NCBI RefSeq assembly: GCF_001975665.1
Contig: NZ_CP019419.1
Span: forward strand, 1,426,001-1,490,000
DNA length: 64,000 nucleotides
Direction: 5' to 3'
Origin: Polaribacter reichenbachii
Lineage (GTDB): Bacteria; Bacteroidota; Bacteroidia; Flavobacteriales; Flavobacteriaceae
The notes below the pieces were generated by a model. It saw only the letters and a program-made list of their open reading frames with translations. It was not told the DNA's origin and made no database searches. Below, one piece after another: positions 8,465 through 18,193 of the stretch; position 1 is the first letter of the stretch, and each line of letters begins with the position of its first letter. The position numbers and the translations under genes are program-made.

Positions 8465-9511
8465 TTATTTTTTTGTTTTTTCATCATTAAATAAATCAAC
8501 TTTTCTTACCCATTTTGTTTTTTTATCAAACAAGAAAACATCTAAGAGTAAAAATAGAATAGCAATGGCTAAAAACCATTGAAATTGATCTTTGTAATCA
8601 GAAAACTGTTTTGTTTCAAATTCACTTTTTTGAGCATTGGCAATAATTTCTGTAATTCTTTTTACAGGTTCTTCTGTAATATTACCATCAATATATCTTC
8701 CATTAGCAGCATCAGCAATATCTTCTAAAACTTCTGGTTTGCGTTTTGTAATTACGGTTTCGCCTTTATTGTCTTTTTTATAACCAATCATAGAACCATT
8801 TACACGCATAGGAATTGGACCTCCTTTTTCTGTACCTACACCAATTGTATAAATCTTTACACCTTCATTAGACAAATTTTGTGCCACTTGTTTTGTTTCT
8901 TCTTGATGATCTTCTCCATCAGAAATAATAATTAAAAAACGATTGGTTTGCTCATCATTATTATAATAAGTTTTTGCTAATTCTAAAGCTTCGTTTATGG
9001 CAGTTCCTTGACTAGAAACCATATCTGGATTTGCGTTTTGCAAAAACATATTTGCGGCTGCATGATCTGTTGTAATTGGTAAAAGCGGATAAGAATTACC
9101 TGCATAAATAATTACACCAACTCTATCTGAACCTAATTGATCTATAATTTTAGAGATAATTTGCTTCGCCTTTTCTAGTCTGTTAGGTGCAATATCTTCT
9201 GCTAACATACTTTTAGAAACATCTAAAGCAAAAACAACATCTACACCTTCTCTTTTAACGGTTTTTAGCTTCGATCCCATTTTTGGATTTACCAAAGAAA
9301 TGACTAGAAAAGCGATACTTAAAATTAGCATTACTAATTTTAATGTGTTTTTAAATATTGATGAATTTGGTGCTATTTTCTTTAATAACTCAGGATTAGA
9401 AAATTTACGCTGTGTTCTTTTTTTCCACCAAAAAACCAACAAGTAAATAACAATCATAATAGGAATGATTGCTAAGGCATAAAAATAAATTGGTTCTTCT
9501 AATTTGTACAT
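8465..9511 (-). CDS. batB: BatB: von Willebrand factor A membrane protein
   Basis: The 348-residue protein has two N-terminal transmembrane helices (about 9-28 and 56-75), a VWA domain (about 88-285) and a C-terminal helix (about 312-330). The MIDAS metal site is intact: DVSKS at the first strand, the loop around SSQGTAINEAL, and IISDGEDH. Bat VWA proteins are thought to form a membrane complex remodelled by the MoxR ATPase of the same operon. The 86-base gap to batA holds an inverted repeat. Confidence 0.9.
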   Translation of the reverse strand: MYKLEEPIYFYALAIIPIMIVIYLLVFWWKKRTQRKFSNPELLKKIAPNSSIFKNTLKLVMLILSIAFLVISLVNPKMGSKLKTVKREGVDVVFALDVSKSMLAEDIAPNRLEKAKQIISKIIDQLGSDRVGVIIYAGNSYPLLPITTDHAAANMFLQNANPDMVSSQGTAINEALELAKTYYNNDEQTNRFLIIISDGEDHQEETKQVAQNLSNEGVKIYTIGVGTEKGGPIPMRVNGSMIGYKKDNKGETVITKRKPEVLEDIADAANGRYIDGNITEEPVKRITEIIANAQKSEFETKQFSDYKDQFQWFLAIAILFLLLDVFLFDKKTKWVRKVDLFNDEKTKK

Positions 9512-9597
9512 TTCTAATTGTTTTAAAGTTGAAAGTTTTAAAAGTTCAAGAAATTAGAACTTTACAACTTTTAACATTTAAACTTTATTTACTTGTT
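9512..9597. repeat. Intergenic imperfect inverted repeat (AAAGTT units)
   Basis: Between batB and batA, the left arm (AAAGTTGAAAGTTTTAAAAG then TTC) is mirrored by GAACTTTACAACTTTTAACA followed by TTTAAACTTT, around a short central AAGAAATTA. Both arms are made of repeated AAAGTT-like units. No coding frame fits. It has the same plan as the spacers at 12376-12472 and 43736-43830. Confidence 0.6.
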
Positions 9598-10608
9598 TTA
9601 AATAAAACTCTTAAATAACGTGTTTCTTAATAAGAATTCTAAGATTAATAAACCAAGTGCTAAAAAGACTAAATCTCTATACATTTCTTGATAATTATAA
9701 TATTTAAATTCTTCTATTTTAGTTTTTTCGAGCTTATCAATTTCGTCATAAATTTCTGCTAATTTATCGTTATTGGTTGCTCTAAAATATTTTCCATTAG
9801 TTTCTGATGCGATTTCTTTTAACAGAGCTTCATCAATTTCTACTTGTTGTTTTCTAAAATTTAATTGACCAGTTCTTGGGTCTTTGCTCCAAGGAAAATC
9901 TGCCATTCCATTTGTACCAATTCCAATGGTATATACTTTTATACCTAATTCTTTGGCTAATTCTGTTGCAGTTCTTGGGTCTATATTTCCTGAATTGTTT
10001 ACTCCATCAGTTAATAAAATAATAATTTTACTTTTTGCTTTACTTTCTTTTAGTCTGTTTACACCAGAACCTAAACCCATTCCTATTGCAGTTCCACCAT
10101 CTAATTGGCCCCATTGTAAACGATCTATAGTTCTTTTTACAATACCTTTATCGCTTGTAATTGGTGTTTGTGTAAAACTTTCTCCTGCGTAAACTACAAT
10201 TCCAATTCTGTCATTTGGTCTTTTATTTACAAAAGTAACTGCTACTTTTTTGAGCGCTTCTAATCTATTTGGTTTTAAATCTCTGGCTAACATACTTGCA
10301 GAAACATCAATTGCCATAACAATATCTATACCTTTATTGGTTTTTGTTCTTTTGCTTACAGAAACATTTCTAGGTCTTGCTAATGCTACTATGATTGCTG
10401 CTAAAGCAAGCAATCTTAAAACATATAAAATGGGTTTTAATTTAGATAAAAGCGATGATTTTGCTTTAAACCCTTTTATACTTGGTACTGTTAATATTGC
10501 TGCATCTTTTTTTCTGGCAAAAAAATACCAAATGGCTAAAAGTGGAATTAACACTAACAACCAAAGAAACTCCGGATTTAAAAATTCAAAATTATTCCAA
10601 TTCCTCAT
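9598..10608 (-). CDS. batA: BatA: von Willebrand factor A membrane protein
   Basis: The 336-residue protein has N-terminal helices (about 14-30 and 60-78), a VWA domain (about 95-295) with an intact MIDAS (DVSAS from D101, the GGTAIG loop and LLTDGVNN) and a C-terminal helix (about 312-330). It is paralogous to BatB but has the HWYFFAR-type BatA N-terminus (IWYFFARKKDAAI). It overlaps the end of the upstream gene by 17 bases, which points to translational coupling. Confidence 0.9.
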   Translation of the reverse strand: MRNWNNFEFLNPEFLWLLVLIPLLAIWYFFARKKDAAILTVPSIKGFKAKSSLLSKLKPILYVLRLLALAAIIVALARPRNVSVSKRTKTNKGIDIVMAIDVSASMLARDLKPNRLEALKKVAVTFVNKRPNDRIGIVVYAGESFTQTPITSDKGIVKRTIDRLQWGQLDGGTAIGMGLGSGVNRLKESKAKSKIIILLTDGVNNSGNIDPRTATELAKELGIKVYTIGIGTNGMADFPWSKDPRTGQLNFRKQQVEIDEALLKEIASETNGKYFRATNNDKLAEIYDEIDKLEKTKIEEFKYYNYQEMYRDLVFLALGLLILEFLLRNTLFKSFI

Positions 10609-11506
10609 CTTTGCTTATTGGTTTTGGTTTTAAATTATGTACAACTTCTTCTGCATCTTTTCTATCTTCCTCAATTTCTAAAGCCATTGGTTTAGATTTT
10701 GCAAACTTTACTAAATCTGCTTCCTTAAATAATTCTTTAAGCTTTTTAATGTTTTCTTTAGTGGTATTTATGGTATCTGCTTCAAGAAAATCGTTTAAGA
10801 CTTCTATAATTTCATCCGAAGTTTTTTCTAAAGCGGGTACTTTTAACTCACGTTCTATATAACCACGTATAATGTCTGTTAATTCGCTATAATATTGTTT
10901 TACTTGGTTATTTTGCCACAATAATTTTTCATCTAACTCATTCAATTTATACATAGCTTCGTCATAAGGAGCCAATGCAACATAAGTTGGGTCTTCTTCT
11001 TCAACTTTTCTTTTTCTAATAACAAACCAATAAATCCAGAAACCAATAATTAATAAAGCTGCAATTAATAAATAGATGTACATTTTATAATCATCAAAAA
11101 CCAAAGGTTCTTTTTTAATTGATTTTATTGGGTACTTTTTAACTACTGTAGTATCAACAGCAACTGTAGCAACATTTACTAATAATGAATCTGTTAAATA
11201 CGCTTGATTTCTAACAAAAACTTGTTGTTGAGGTATGTAAAATGCACCACTATCAAAACCAGTTAAAACATACTTCTGAACTAACATATAGTTAAGTGTA
11301 TCTACTTTTGCAGAGTCAATTACCTCTAAACCTTTTAATTGTAATTTTGGTAGAATTACGTTTTCTACGTCTTTAACCGTAATTCGATAATTAAACTGCT
11401 CCCCAATTCTAATATTAGATGTTTCTATTTGCGCTTTTACAATTGGGTCTTGCGAAAAGGCAACTGCTGAAATCAATAAAAAAATATGTAAAATGTATTT
11501 TCTCAT
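10592..11506 (-). CDS. BatD-like Bat-operon membrane protein
   Basis: The 304-residue protein has a signal peptide (MRKYILHIFLLISAVAFSQ), a beta-rich periplasmic part of about 100 residues (IETSNIRIGEQFNYRITV), one transmembrane helix (about 142-164) and a cytoplasmic helical region (LTDIIRGYIERELKVPALEKTSDEI). It resembles a shortened BatD. A gene of this type is standard between the DUF58 gene and batA in Bacteroidota. It overlaps batA by 17 bases and abuts DUF58 by one base. Confidence 0.8.
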   Translation of the reverse strand: MRKYILHIFLLISAVAFSQDPIVKAQIETSNIRIGEQFNYRITVKDVENVILPKLQLKGLEVIDSAKVDTLNYMLVQKYVLTGFDSGAFYIPQQQVFVRNQAYLTDSLLVNVATVAVDTTVVKKYPIKSIKKEPLVFDDYKMYIYLLIAALLIIGFWIYWFVIRKRKVEEEDPTYVALAPYDEAMYKLNELDEKLLWQNNQVKQYYSELTDIIRGYIERELKVPALEKTSDEIIEVLNDFLEADTINTTKENIKKLKELFKEADLVKFAKSKPMALEIEEDRKDAEEVVHNLKPKPISKDEELE

Positions 11507-12375
11507 TACCTTCCTTTATGTTTAAAATATCCTAATAATTTTTTCACGTAACTTTCGTCTACTCTTGTGTTTATTGTTCCTGCACCACTTCTTCTAAACG
11601 TATTAATGTAATAATCTGTTAATCGTAAAGCGTTGGCTTTGTAATTTGTTCTAATGGTTTTAGAAGATGTGTTTATTAATTGCACATCTCCAGTTTCTGC
11701 ATCTAACATTGGTACTACGCCTAAATTCGGAATTTCCTCATCGTGTTTGTCATACACTCTAATTCCTGTTAAATCGTGTTTGCTACCTGCAATTTTTGCA
11801 CTTTTTTCGTAATCATCATCCATAAAATCAGATAACATAAAAACGATGGCTCTTTTCTTTAAAACACTAGATAAAAACTTTAAAGCAGCATCAATATTTG
11901 TTTTTTTGCTTTTTGGTTTAAACTCAATTAATTCTCTAATAATTCGTAAAACATGACTTTTTCCTTTTTTTGGCGGAATAAAAAGTTCTACATCATCAGA
12001 AAATAAAACCAAACCTACTTTATCGTTATTTTGAGTTGCAGAAAAAGCAAGAGTTGCTGCAATTTCTGTAATAGTATCTTTTTTAAATTGGGTAGATGTA
12101 CCAAATAATTCTGATCCAGAAATATCTACCATTAACATCATTGTTAATTCACGTTCTTCTTCAAAAACCTTAACATAAGGTTCATTGTAACGTGCTGTAA
12201 CATTCCAATCTATAGTTCTAATATCATCACCAAATTGATATTGGCGTACTTCAGAAAAAGTCATACCTCGTCCTTTGAAAGATGAATGATATTCACCTCC
12301 AAAAATATCATTAGACAAACGTTTTGTCTTAATTTCTATTTTACGAACTTTTTTAAGTATTTCTTTAGTATCCAT
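11506..12375 (-). CDS. DUF58 domain protein of the Bat operon
   Basis: The 289-residue soluble protein contains the DUF58 signature (FSEVRQYQFGDDIRTIDWN, about residues 40-60) leading into a VWA-like fold with a partial MIDAS (MLMVDISGSELFG). DUF58 proteins regularly pair with MoxR ATPases. The gene follows moxR by about 100 bases, a spacer holding an AGTT-type inverted repeat, and its stop overlaps the next gene by one base. Confidence 0.9.
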   Translation of the reverse strand: MDTKEILKKVRKIEIKTKRLSNDIFGGEYHSSFKGRGMTFSEVRQYQFGDDIRTIDWNVTARYNEPYVKVFEEERELTMMLMVDISGSELFGTSTQFKKDTITEIAATLAFSATQNNDKVGLVLFSDDVELFIPPKKGKSHVLRIIRELIEFKPKSKKTNIDAALKFLSSVLKKRAIVFMLSDFMDDDYEKSAKIAGSKHDLTGIRVYDKHDEEIPNLGVVPMLDAETGDVQLINTSSKTIRTNYKANALRLTDYYINTFRRSGAGTINTRVDESYVKKLLGYFKHKGR

Positions 12376-12472
12376 TTTTGTAAGTATGCAGTTTGCAGTC
12401 TTCAGTTTACAGTCATTTATTTGCAGTAGAGTAAGATTTTAGTAAGCAACTTATTTACTGCCAACTCCTTTT
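12376..12472. repeat. Intergenic imperfect inverted repeat (GCAGTTT units)
   Basis: The spacer between moxR and the DUF58 gene contains tandem heptad-like units (GCAGTTTGCAGTCTTCAGTT, then TACAGTC). They are answered on the right by the inverse type (ACTGCCAACT, AGCAACTT). It is not coding. The layout matches the spacers at 9512-9597 and 43736-43830 with different base units. Confidence 0.6.
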
Positions 12473-13462
12473 CTATGGTACTTCTACTTCGTTTATAATT
12501 AAGTTAATAATTTCTACGGATGTTACATTTTCTGCTTCAGCCTCGTAAGTAATACCAATTCTATGACGTAAAACATCAAAAACAACTGCTCTTACATCTT
12601 CAGGAATTACATAACCTCTTCTTTTGATGAATGCATAACATTTTGCGGCTTTTGCTAAGTTGATACTTCCCCTAGGTGAAGCTCCAAAACTAATTAAGTC
12701 TTTTAAATCTGCTAAATTATATTTCTCAGGATAACGAGTTGCGAAAATAATATCTAAGATATATTTTTCAATTTTTTCATCCATATAAACTTCATTAACC
12801 ACTTCTCTAGCTCTAATGATTTCATCAACAGAAATCACAGGGTTTACTTTAGCAAAACCACCAGATAAATTCTGACGCATTATAATTTGCTCGTCTAATA
12901 ATTTAGGATAATCAATAATTACCTTTAACATAAAACGATCTACCTGTGCTTCTGGTAATGGATAAGTACCTTCTTGCTCTACAGGATTTTGAGTTGCCAT
13001 TACTAAAAATGGTTCGTCTAATTTAAACGTAGTATCACCAATTGTAGTTTGGCGTTCTTGCATTGCCTCTAAAAGTGCAGATTGTACTTTTGCAGGTGCT
13101 CTGTTAATCTCATCTGCTAAAACAAAGTTGGCGAAAATTGGCCCTTTTTTTATTTCGAAGCTATTTTTCTGCATGTTGTAGATCATTGTTCCAACAACGT
13201 CTGCAGGTAATAAATCTGGCGTAAATTGTACCCTACTAAAAGAACCTTGTACCGCTTTTGATAAAGTATTAATGGCTAAAGTTTTTGCTAAACCAGGCAC
13301 ACCTTCTAATAAAATATGTCCATTACCTAACAAACCAATTAACAAACTTTCTATCATTTGTTTTTGACCAACAATAACCTTATTCATTTCTAGAGTAAGA
13401 ATATCTATAAAAGCACTTTCTCTCTCTATTTTCTCGTTAATAGCTCTAACATCTACATCCAT
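12473..13462 (-). CDS. MoxR-family AAA+ ATPase
   Basis: The 329-residue cytoplasmic AAA+ ATPase has a Walker A motif (GVPGLAKT, about residues 54-61), Walker B with downstream MoxR residues (VLADEINRAPAKVQSALLEAMQE, about 114-136) and sensor-1 (VMATQNP). MoxR ATPases act as chaperones for VWA proteins. It is the first gene of the Bat operon and is transcribed away from the sigma/FecR cluster. A TAGCTTTG -7-like element lies upstream on its strand at 13500-13507. Confidence 0.93.
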   Translation of the reverse strand: MDVDVRAINEKIERESAFIDILTLEMNKVIVGQKQMIESLLIGLLGNGHILLEGVPGLAKTLAINTLSKAVQGSFSRVQFTPDLLPADVVGTMIYNMQKNSFEIKKGPIFANFVLADEINRAPAKVQSALLEAMQERQTTIGDTTFKLDEPFLVMATQNPVEQEGTYPLPEAQVDRFMLKVIIDYPKLLDEQIIMRQNLSGGFAKVNPVISVDEIIRAREVVNEVYMDEKIEKYILDIIFATRYPEKYNLADLKDLISFGASPRGSINLAKAAKCYAFIKRRGYVIPEDVRAVVFDVLRHRIGITYEAEAENVTSVEIINLIINEVEVP

Positions 13463-13499
13463 TGTGTGTAATAATTTAATATTAAATTTTTTAGAAAAA

Positions 13500-13573
13500 C
13501 AAAGCTACAATTTTAACAAAATTAATCTGTTAAAACAAGGTTAAAGATAATTCGTTAATTTTATTTACTTTAG
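13500..13573. promoter_or_regulatory. Divergent promoter region with a 7-bp dyad
   Basis: Facing the Bat operon is TAGCTTTG (complement of 13500-13507). Facing the sigma factor is TTA, 22 bases, then TACTTTAG (13566-13573). Between them are perfect arms TTTTAAC (13511-13517) and GTTAAAA (13529-13535) with an 11-base spacer, a possible operator. The promoter calls rest on the Bacteroidota TAnnTTTG consensus only. Confidence 0.4.
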
Positions 13574-13594
13574 AGAGATATTAATAGGCTTTAT

Positions 13595-14158
13595 ATGAAA
13601 AAATTAACTGATAAATATATTTGGAAATCCTTAAAAAAAGGAGATCTAAATGCATTTTCAGTTCTTTTTGAGAGCTATTATTCACAACTTTATAATTATG
13701 GCTTAAAAATCTCGAAAAACGAAGCGCTTACTGAAGATTCTTTACAAGATTTTTTCTTATATATTTACGAACATAGAGAGAATTTAAGCAATTTAGATAC
13801 CATTGCACCTTACCTTTTTTTGTCTTACAAACGCTTTTTAATGCGAATGATGAAAAAAAAGTCTAAACTTAAATATTCTGATATTTCTGATGAAATTGCT
13901 GTGGATTTAGAATTTACAGCCGAAGAAATAATGACAGCACAAGAAACCGAAGAATTTAATAACACGCAATTATCAACGTTATTAAATGAGCTACCAAAAA
14001 GACAAAAAGAAGCCATTTACTTAAAGTATTATAGTGGGTTAAAAGCCAGAGAAATATCAGAAATAATGAATATAAATTACCAAAGTGTAGTAAATTTGTT
14101 GCACAAAGGAATTAAGAATTTAAAAGAGAATATTTCCATTTCTAAATTATTTAATTAA
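13595..14158 (+). CDS. ECF-type sigma-70 factor
   Basis: The 187-residue protein has sigma region 2 at about 25-90 (FSVLFESYYSQLYNYGLKIS, then EDSLQDFFLYIYEHR) and region 4 at about 125-175 (LPKRQKEAIYLKYYSGLKAREISEIMNI). Only the two-domain ECF core is present. The FecR anti-sigma gene 88 bases downstream and a TonB receptor with an STN domain after it form the classical surface-signalling trio, so the sigma factor most likely drives receptor expression when ligand is bound. Confidence 0.92.
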   Translation: MKKLTDKYIWKSLKKGDLNAFSVLFESYYSQLYNYGLKISKNEALTEDSLQDFFLYIYEHRENLSNLDTIAPYLFLSYKRFLMRMMKKKSKLKYSDISDEIAVDLEFTAEEIMTAQETEEFNNTQLSTLLNELPKRQKEAIYLKYYSGLKAREISEIMNINYQSVVNLLHKGIKNLKENISISKLFN

Positions 14159-14246
14159 GCTTTATTAAAATTAAAGAGTATAAAAAAACAAATGAGGTCT
14201 TATTATAATTATATAGGATTTATAGTTATAAAGGATTGTTAGAACG

Positions 14247-15236
14247 ATGACTAAGAGAAAATACGATGATGTTAATGAGTTTTTAGAAGATGAGTCTTTT
14301 AAAAATTGGGTACTTCAAACAAATGCAACAGACATTAATTTTTGGGAATATTGGATCGCTAATAATCCGAATAAAAAAGATTTAGTAAATACGGCTAAAG
14401 ATTTAATTCTAGGAATTTCTTTTCGAAAAAATACCGTTTCTGAAGAAAAAGTGGCTTTAGAATGGCAAAAATTGCAAGCTAAAATTAAAGCTAAAGAAGC
14501 AAAACCTAAGAGAAAGGTTATATTATTAAGAAAACTGAGTATTGCTGCATCAATTCTTTTAATAGTAACAACCGGACTTTATTTCTTAAACCAAAATTCT
14601 AAAATAACGCACAAAACGCATTATGGCGAAATTTTAAAAGTAAAGCTACAAGATGGTAGTGATGTTACTTTAAATTCCAATTCTAGTCTGTCATACTATA
14701 AAAACGAAAGTAGAAAAGTATGGTTGTCTGGAGAAGCTTTTTTTAAGGTTGATAAAAAGAAAGCAACCAATGCAAAATTTTGGGTTGTTACTCAAGATTT
14801 ATCAATACAAGTTTATGGTACCGCATTTAATGTAAATACAAAAAAGAAAAAAACAGATGTATTTTTAGAAGAAGGTGATATTTGGTTGTCACTCAAAAAT
14901 GGCGAGACCAAAAAAATGCTGCCTGGTAATTATATTTCATATTCAGCTAAAGAAAACAGAATCTTAGAAGATAAAAATATTGATAATTCTTCACTAAAAA
15001 CTTCTTGGAAAGATGGTACTTTACTTTTTGAAGCGTTATCTTTGGAAAAAGCTATGGAAAAAATTAAAGAATCTTATGGTTATGCTGTAGTTTTTAAAGA
15101 TGATAAAGCTAAAAACACTTTAATTACAGGAGCAGTGCCTTTAACAAATATAGATATTTGTATTGAGGCTATAGAAAAATCGGTAGATGTAATAATTATT
15201 AAAAAAGACAATAGTTTAATTATCAGCAAAAAATAG
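14247..15236 (+). CDS. FecR-family anti-sigma factor
   Basis: The 329-residue protein has a cytoplasmic N-terminal part (1-95), one transmembrane helix (about 97-114, LSIAASILLIVTTGLYFL), a periplasmic FecR domain (about 120-215; KVWLSGEAFFKV and VYGTAFNVNT are the signature strands) and a C-terminal DUF4974-like domain (about 255-325; FEALSLEKAMEKIKESYG). It is expected to hold the upstream sigma factor and to receive the signal from the STN domain of the next gene product. Confidence 0.92.
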   Translation: MTKRKYDDVNEFLEDESFKNWVLQTNATDINFWEYWIANNPNKKDLVNTAKDLILGISFRKNTVSEEKVALEWQKLQAKIKAKEAKPKRKVILLRKLSIAASILLIVTTGLYFLNQNSKITHKTHYGEILKVKLQDGSDVTLNSNSSLSYYKNESRKVWLSGEAFFKVDKKKATNAKFWVVTQDLSIQVYGTAFNVNTKKKKTDVFLEEGDIWLSLKNGETKKMLPGNYISYSAKENRILEDKNIDNSSLKTSWKDGTLLFEALSLEKAMEKIKESYGYAVVFKDDKAKNTLITGAVPLTNIDICIEAIEKSVDVIIIKKDNSLIISKK

Positions 15237-15256
15237 GTGTAACTTTATCTTACGAG

Positions 15257-18193
15257 ATGATTAGAAAAAATGTTCATAAAACTCTTTTATCATTTTTTTT
15301 AATTCTTTGTATTTGTCATAAAACTGTAGCGCAAACAGCAGAACAAAAAACAATTCCTTTATCAGTTTTACTAAATAAAATTAGTAACAAACATAAAATA
15401 TTTTTTACCTATAATGTAAATTTACTTTCGGGTAAATATATTCAGGAAGAGGGTTTTAAAGACCTTTCTTTAGAAGAGTCTATTTCTTTATTAGAAAAAT
15501 TAACCCCGTTTGTAATTGATGATTTAGGTAATAATTACTACGTTATTTACAACAAAAAAGATGTCAAAAAGTTAAAAGCTAACAAAAAAAAGACGGATGT
15601 TATAAATCCTAAATCTTCTATTAATAACGATTTTAAAGAGCAGAAAATTAGAGTAAAAGGTATTGTTTTAAGTTCAGATAATACACCTCTTACAGGAGCA
15701 ACTTTGTTAGAGCAAAGCTCTTTAGTTGGTGTTACTACTAATCAAGATGGAATTTTTGAATTCGAAACCCTTAAAAACAATTTGGTTACCGTTAGTTTTT
15801 TAGGGCACGAATCTAAAAAGTTAAAACTAATTGCAAATAAATTTCATACCATAACATTGTTAGCGGGGCAAGAGTTAGAAGAAGTTCAGATCGTTGGTTC
15901 CAGAAACAAAAATAGAGTGGCTAATGATTCGCCAGTTGCCATAGATTTTATAGATATCGAAAAAACAGCTTCTAAAAATAGTCAAGTAGAAATAAATCAA
16001 TTTTTGCAATATGTAATTCCGTCATTTAACGCAACAAAACAATCTGGTGCAGATGGCGCAGATCATATAGATCCTGCCACTATTAGAGGTTTAGGACCAG
16101 ACCAAACCTTAGTTTTAATCAATGGTAAAAGAAGGCATCAAGCATCATTAGTAAATTTATATGGTACAAGAGGTAGAGGAAATTCGGGTACAGATTTAAA
16201 TACAATTCCTATTTCTGCGATTAAAAGAATAGAACTTTTAAGAGATGGAGCCTCAGCACAATATGGTTCTGATGCAATTGCAGGTGTTTTAAATATTGTT
16301 TTAAAAGATTCTGATAACGAATTAAATGTCGGTTCTACAGTTGGTTTTTACAACGCAGATACAGAAAATATATTGCCAAATAAAACAGACGGATTTATCT
16401 ACAAATTAGCTTTAAATTACGGAACAAAAATAAATAAAGGTGGTTTTGTAAATATTACTGCAGAGGCACTTTCTTCGGATAAAACGTTTAGAAAAGGAAC
16501 AGAAATTCGAGAGAATTATGGGCAAGCAGGTATAAGTAATGTGAGTCTATTTTTGAATTCGGAAATACCAATTCACAAAAACGCAAAGTTTTATGCAAAT
16601 GGAGGTTTTAACTACAAAAACACTGAGGCTTTTGCATTTACACGTAAAGCAGAAAGCGAACGAAATGTATTAGAAATTTACCCAGATGGTTTTAATCCAT
16701 TAATTACTTCACAAATTTTAGACAATTCTTTTTCCTTCGGATTGATTACCAGTTTTAATGATTGGAATATAGATGCTAACAATACTTTTGGTAGAAATAA
16801 CTTTCATTATAACATTAAAAACACCTTAAATGCAACTTTAGTAGAAAACTCGCCAACAGATTTTGATGCAGGTGGTCATCAACTGATACAAAATACAACA
16901 AGTATCGATTTTTCTAAATATTTTTTAAAGGATAAATATGGTTTTAATATTGCTTTAGGATTAGAACATCGGCTTGATAAATATAAAATTTTTGCAGGTG
17001 AAGAGGCTTCTTATAAATCTTATGATGTTAATGGAAATAGTATAGATTCTGATACTCAGTTTTCAGAATATCAAATGCTTAATGGTGTAATTAGACCTGG
17101 AGGATCGCAAGGTTTTCCTGGTTATGCTATAGAAAATGAGGTAGATAGAGATCGTTCTAATTTTGGAGTTTATGCAGATACAGAAGTAGATTTTTCTAAA
17201 AAATTTATGATTGCTGCAGCTTTACGTTACGAGTATTATAGCGATTTTGGTAGTACACTAAATTACAAACTTGCATCAAGAGTTAAAATTACCAATAAAT
17301 TAAGTGCAAGAACTTCTTTTAGTACAGGTTTTAGAGCGCCATCTTTAGCTCAAATTTATTACAATTTAACCTTTACTAATTTTATTGGTAATGTAGCAAC
17401 AGAATCTTTATTGGTTGCAAATAATAGTGCCATTGCTAGAAGGTTTAATATTGATAAGCTAAAAGAAGAAAAAGCTAAGAATTTTAGTTTAGGATTTACC
17501 TCTAAATTAGGATCAAATTTTAATATGGCTATAGATGCTTACTATGTGGCAATTAAAGATAGAATTATATTAAGTGGTAATTTTGATGCGAGTAGTTTAG
17601 GTGTAGATATAGACAATGTTCAGTTTTTTGCTAATGGTGTAAATACTAGAACTACGGGTGTAGATTTAGTTTTAAATTGGCAAAAGAAATTAACAAAAGG
17701 AACACTTTCTTTTGATTTTGCTGGTAATATTAATCATATGGTCATAGAAGAGATTAATAACAGAATGTTGGCAGAAGAAATTTTTTTTGGGAAAAGAGAA
17801 CAGCAATTTTTATTAGCATCAGCACCTAAAAATAAATTCAATTTTGGTGTTAATTATCAACTAAAAAAAATAACTGCAGCTTTAAAAATTACAAGATTTA
17901 GTGAGGTTAAGCTCATTGATTGGCAAATAGCAAAAGATTTAGCAAATTATAATAATTCAGTTTCGCAAAGATTAGCTGCTGCTACAGATACTTATAAAGC
18001 TAAAGTTATTACAGATTTGCATTTAGGTTATCAACTAAATAAAACATTAAACCTACAAGTGGGTGCTAATAATTTATTTAATGTTTACCCAACAGAACAA
18101 GATACTTTTACAGATAGTGGTGGTAAATGGGATGCTACACAAATGGGGTCTAATGGTGCTTTTTACTATCTAAAATTCAACATAAATCTATAA
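15257..18193 (+). CDS. TonB-dependent receptor with STN signalling domain
   Basis: The 978-residue outer-membrane protein has a signal peptide (cleavage near TVAQ, about residue 26), an STN domain (about 35-92; LLNKISNKHKIFFTYNVNLL), a carboxypeptidase-regulatory-like domain (about 130-205), a plug (about 215-340; RRHQASLVNLYG and [15 protein letters not shown]) and a 22-strand-type barrel ending in the aromatic YLKFNINL. STN is the transducer part that contacts FecR. No SusD partner follows, so the substrate is not obviously a SusCD glycan. It is paralogous to the next gene. Confidence 0.9.
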   Translation: MIRKNVHKTLLSFFLILCICHKTVAQTAEQKTIPLSVLLNKISNKHKIFFTYNVNLLSGKYIQEEGFKDLSLEESISLLEKLTPFVIDDLGNNYYVIYNKKDVKKLKANKKKTDVINPKSSINNDFKEQKIRVKGIVLSSDNTPLTGATLLEQSSLVGVTTNQDGIFEFETLKNNLVTVSFLGHESKKLKLIANKFHTITLLAGQELEEVQIVGSRNKNRVANDSPVAIDFIDIEKTASKNSQVEINQFLQYVIPSFNATKQSGADGADHIDPATIRGLGPDQTLVLINGKRRHQASLVNLYGTRGRGNSGTDLNTIPISAIKRIELLRDGASAQYGSDAIAGVLNIVLKDSDNELNVGSTVGFYNADTENILPNKTDGFIYKLALNYGTKINKGGFVNITAEALSSDKTFRKGTEIRENYGQAGISNVSLFLNSEIPIHKNAKFYANGGFNYKNTEAFAFTRKAESERNVLEIYPDGFNPLITSQILDNSFSFGLITSFNDWNIDANNTFGRNNFHYNIKNTLNATLVENSPTDFDAGGHQLIQNTTSIDFSKYFLKDKYGFNIALGLEHRLDKYKIFAGEEASYKSYDVNGNSIDSDTQFSEYQMLNGVIRPGGSQGFPGYAIENEVDRDRSNFGVYADTEVDFSKKFMIAAALRYEYYSDFGSTLNYKLASRVKITNKLSARTSFSTGFRAPSLAQIYYNLTFTNFIGNVATESLLVANNSAIARRFNIDKLKEEKAKNFSLGFTSKLGSNFNMAIDAYYVAIKDRIILSGNFDASSLGVDIDNVQFFANGVNTRTTGVDLVLNWQKKLTKGTLSFDFAGNINHMVIEEINNRMLAEEIFFGKREQQFLLASAPKNKFNFGVNYQLKKITAALKITRFSEVKLIDWQIAKDLANYNNSVSQRLAAATDTYKAKVITDLHLGYQLNKTLNLQVGANNLFNVYPTEQDTFTDSGGKWDATQMGSNGAFYYLKFNINL

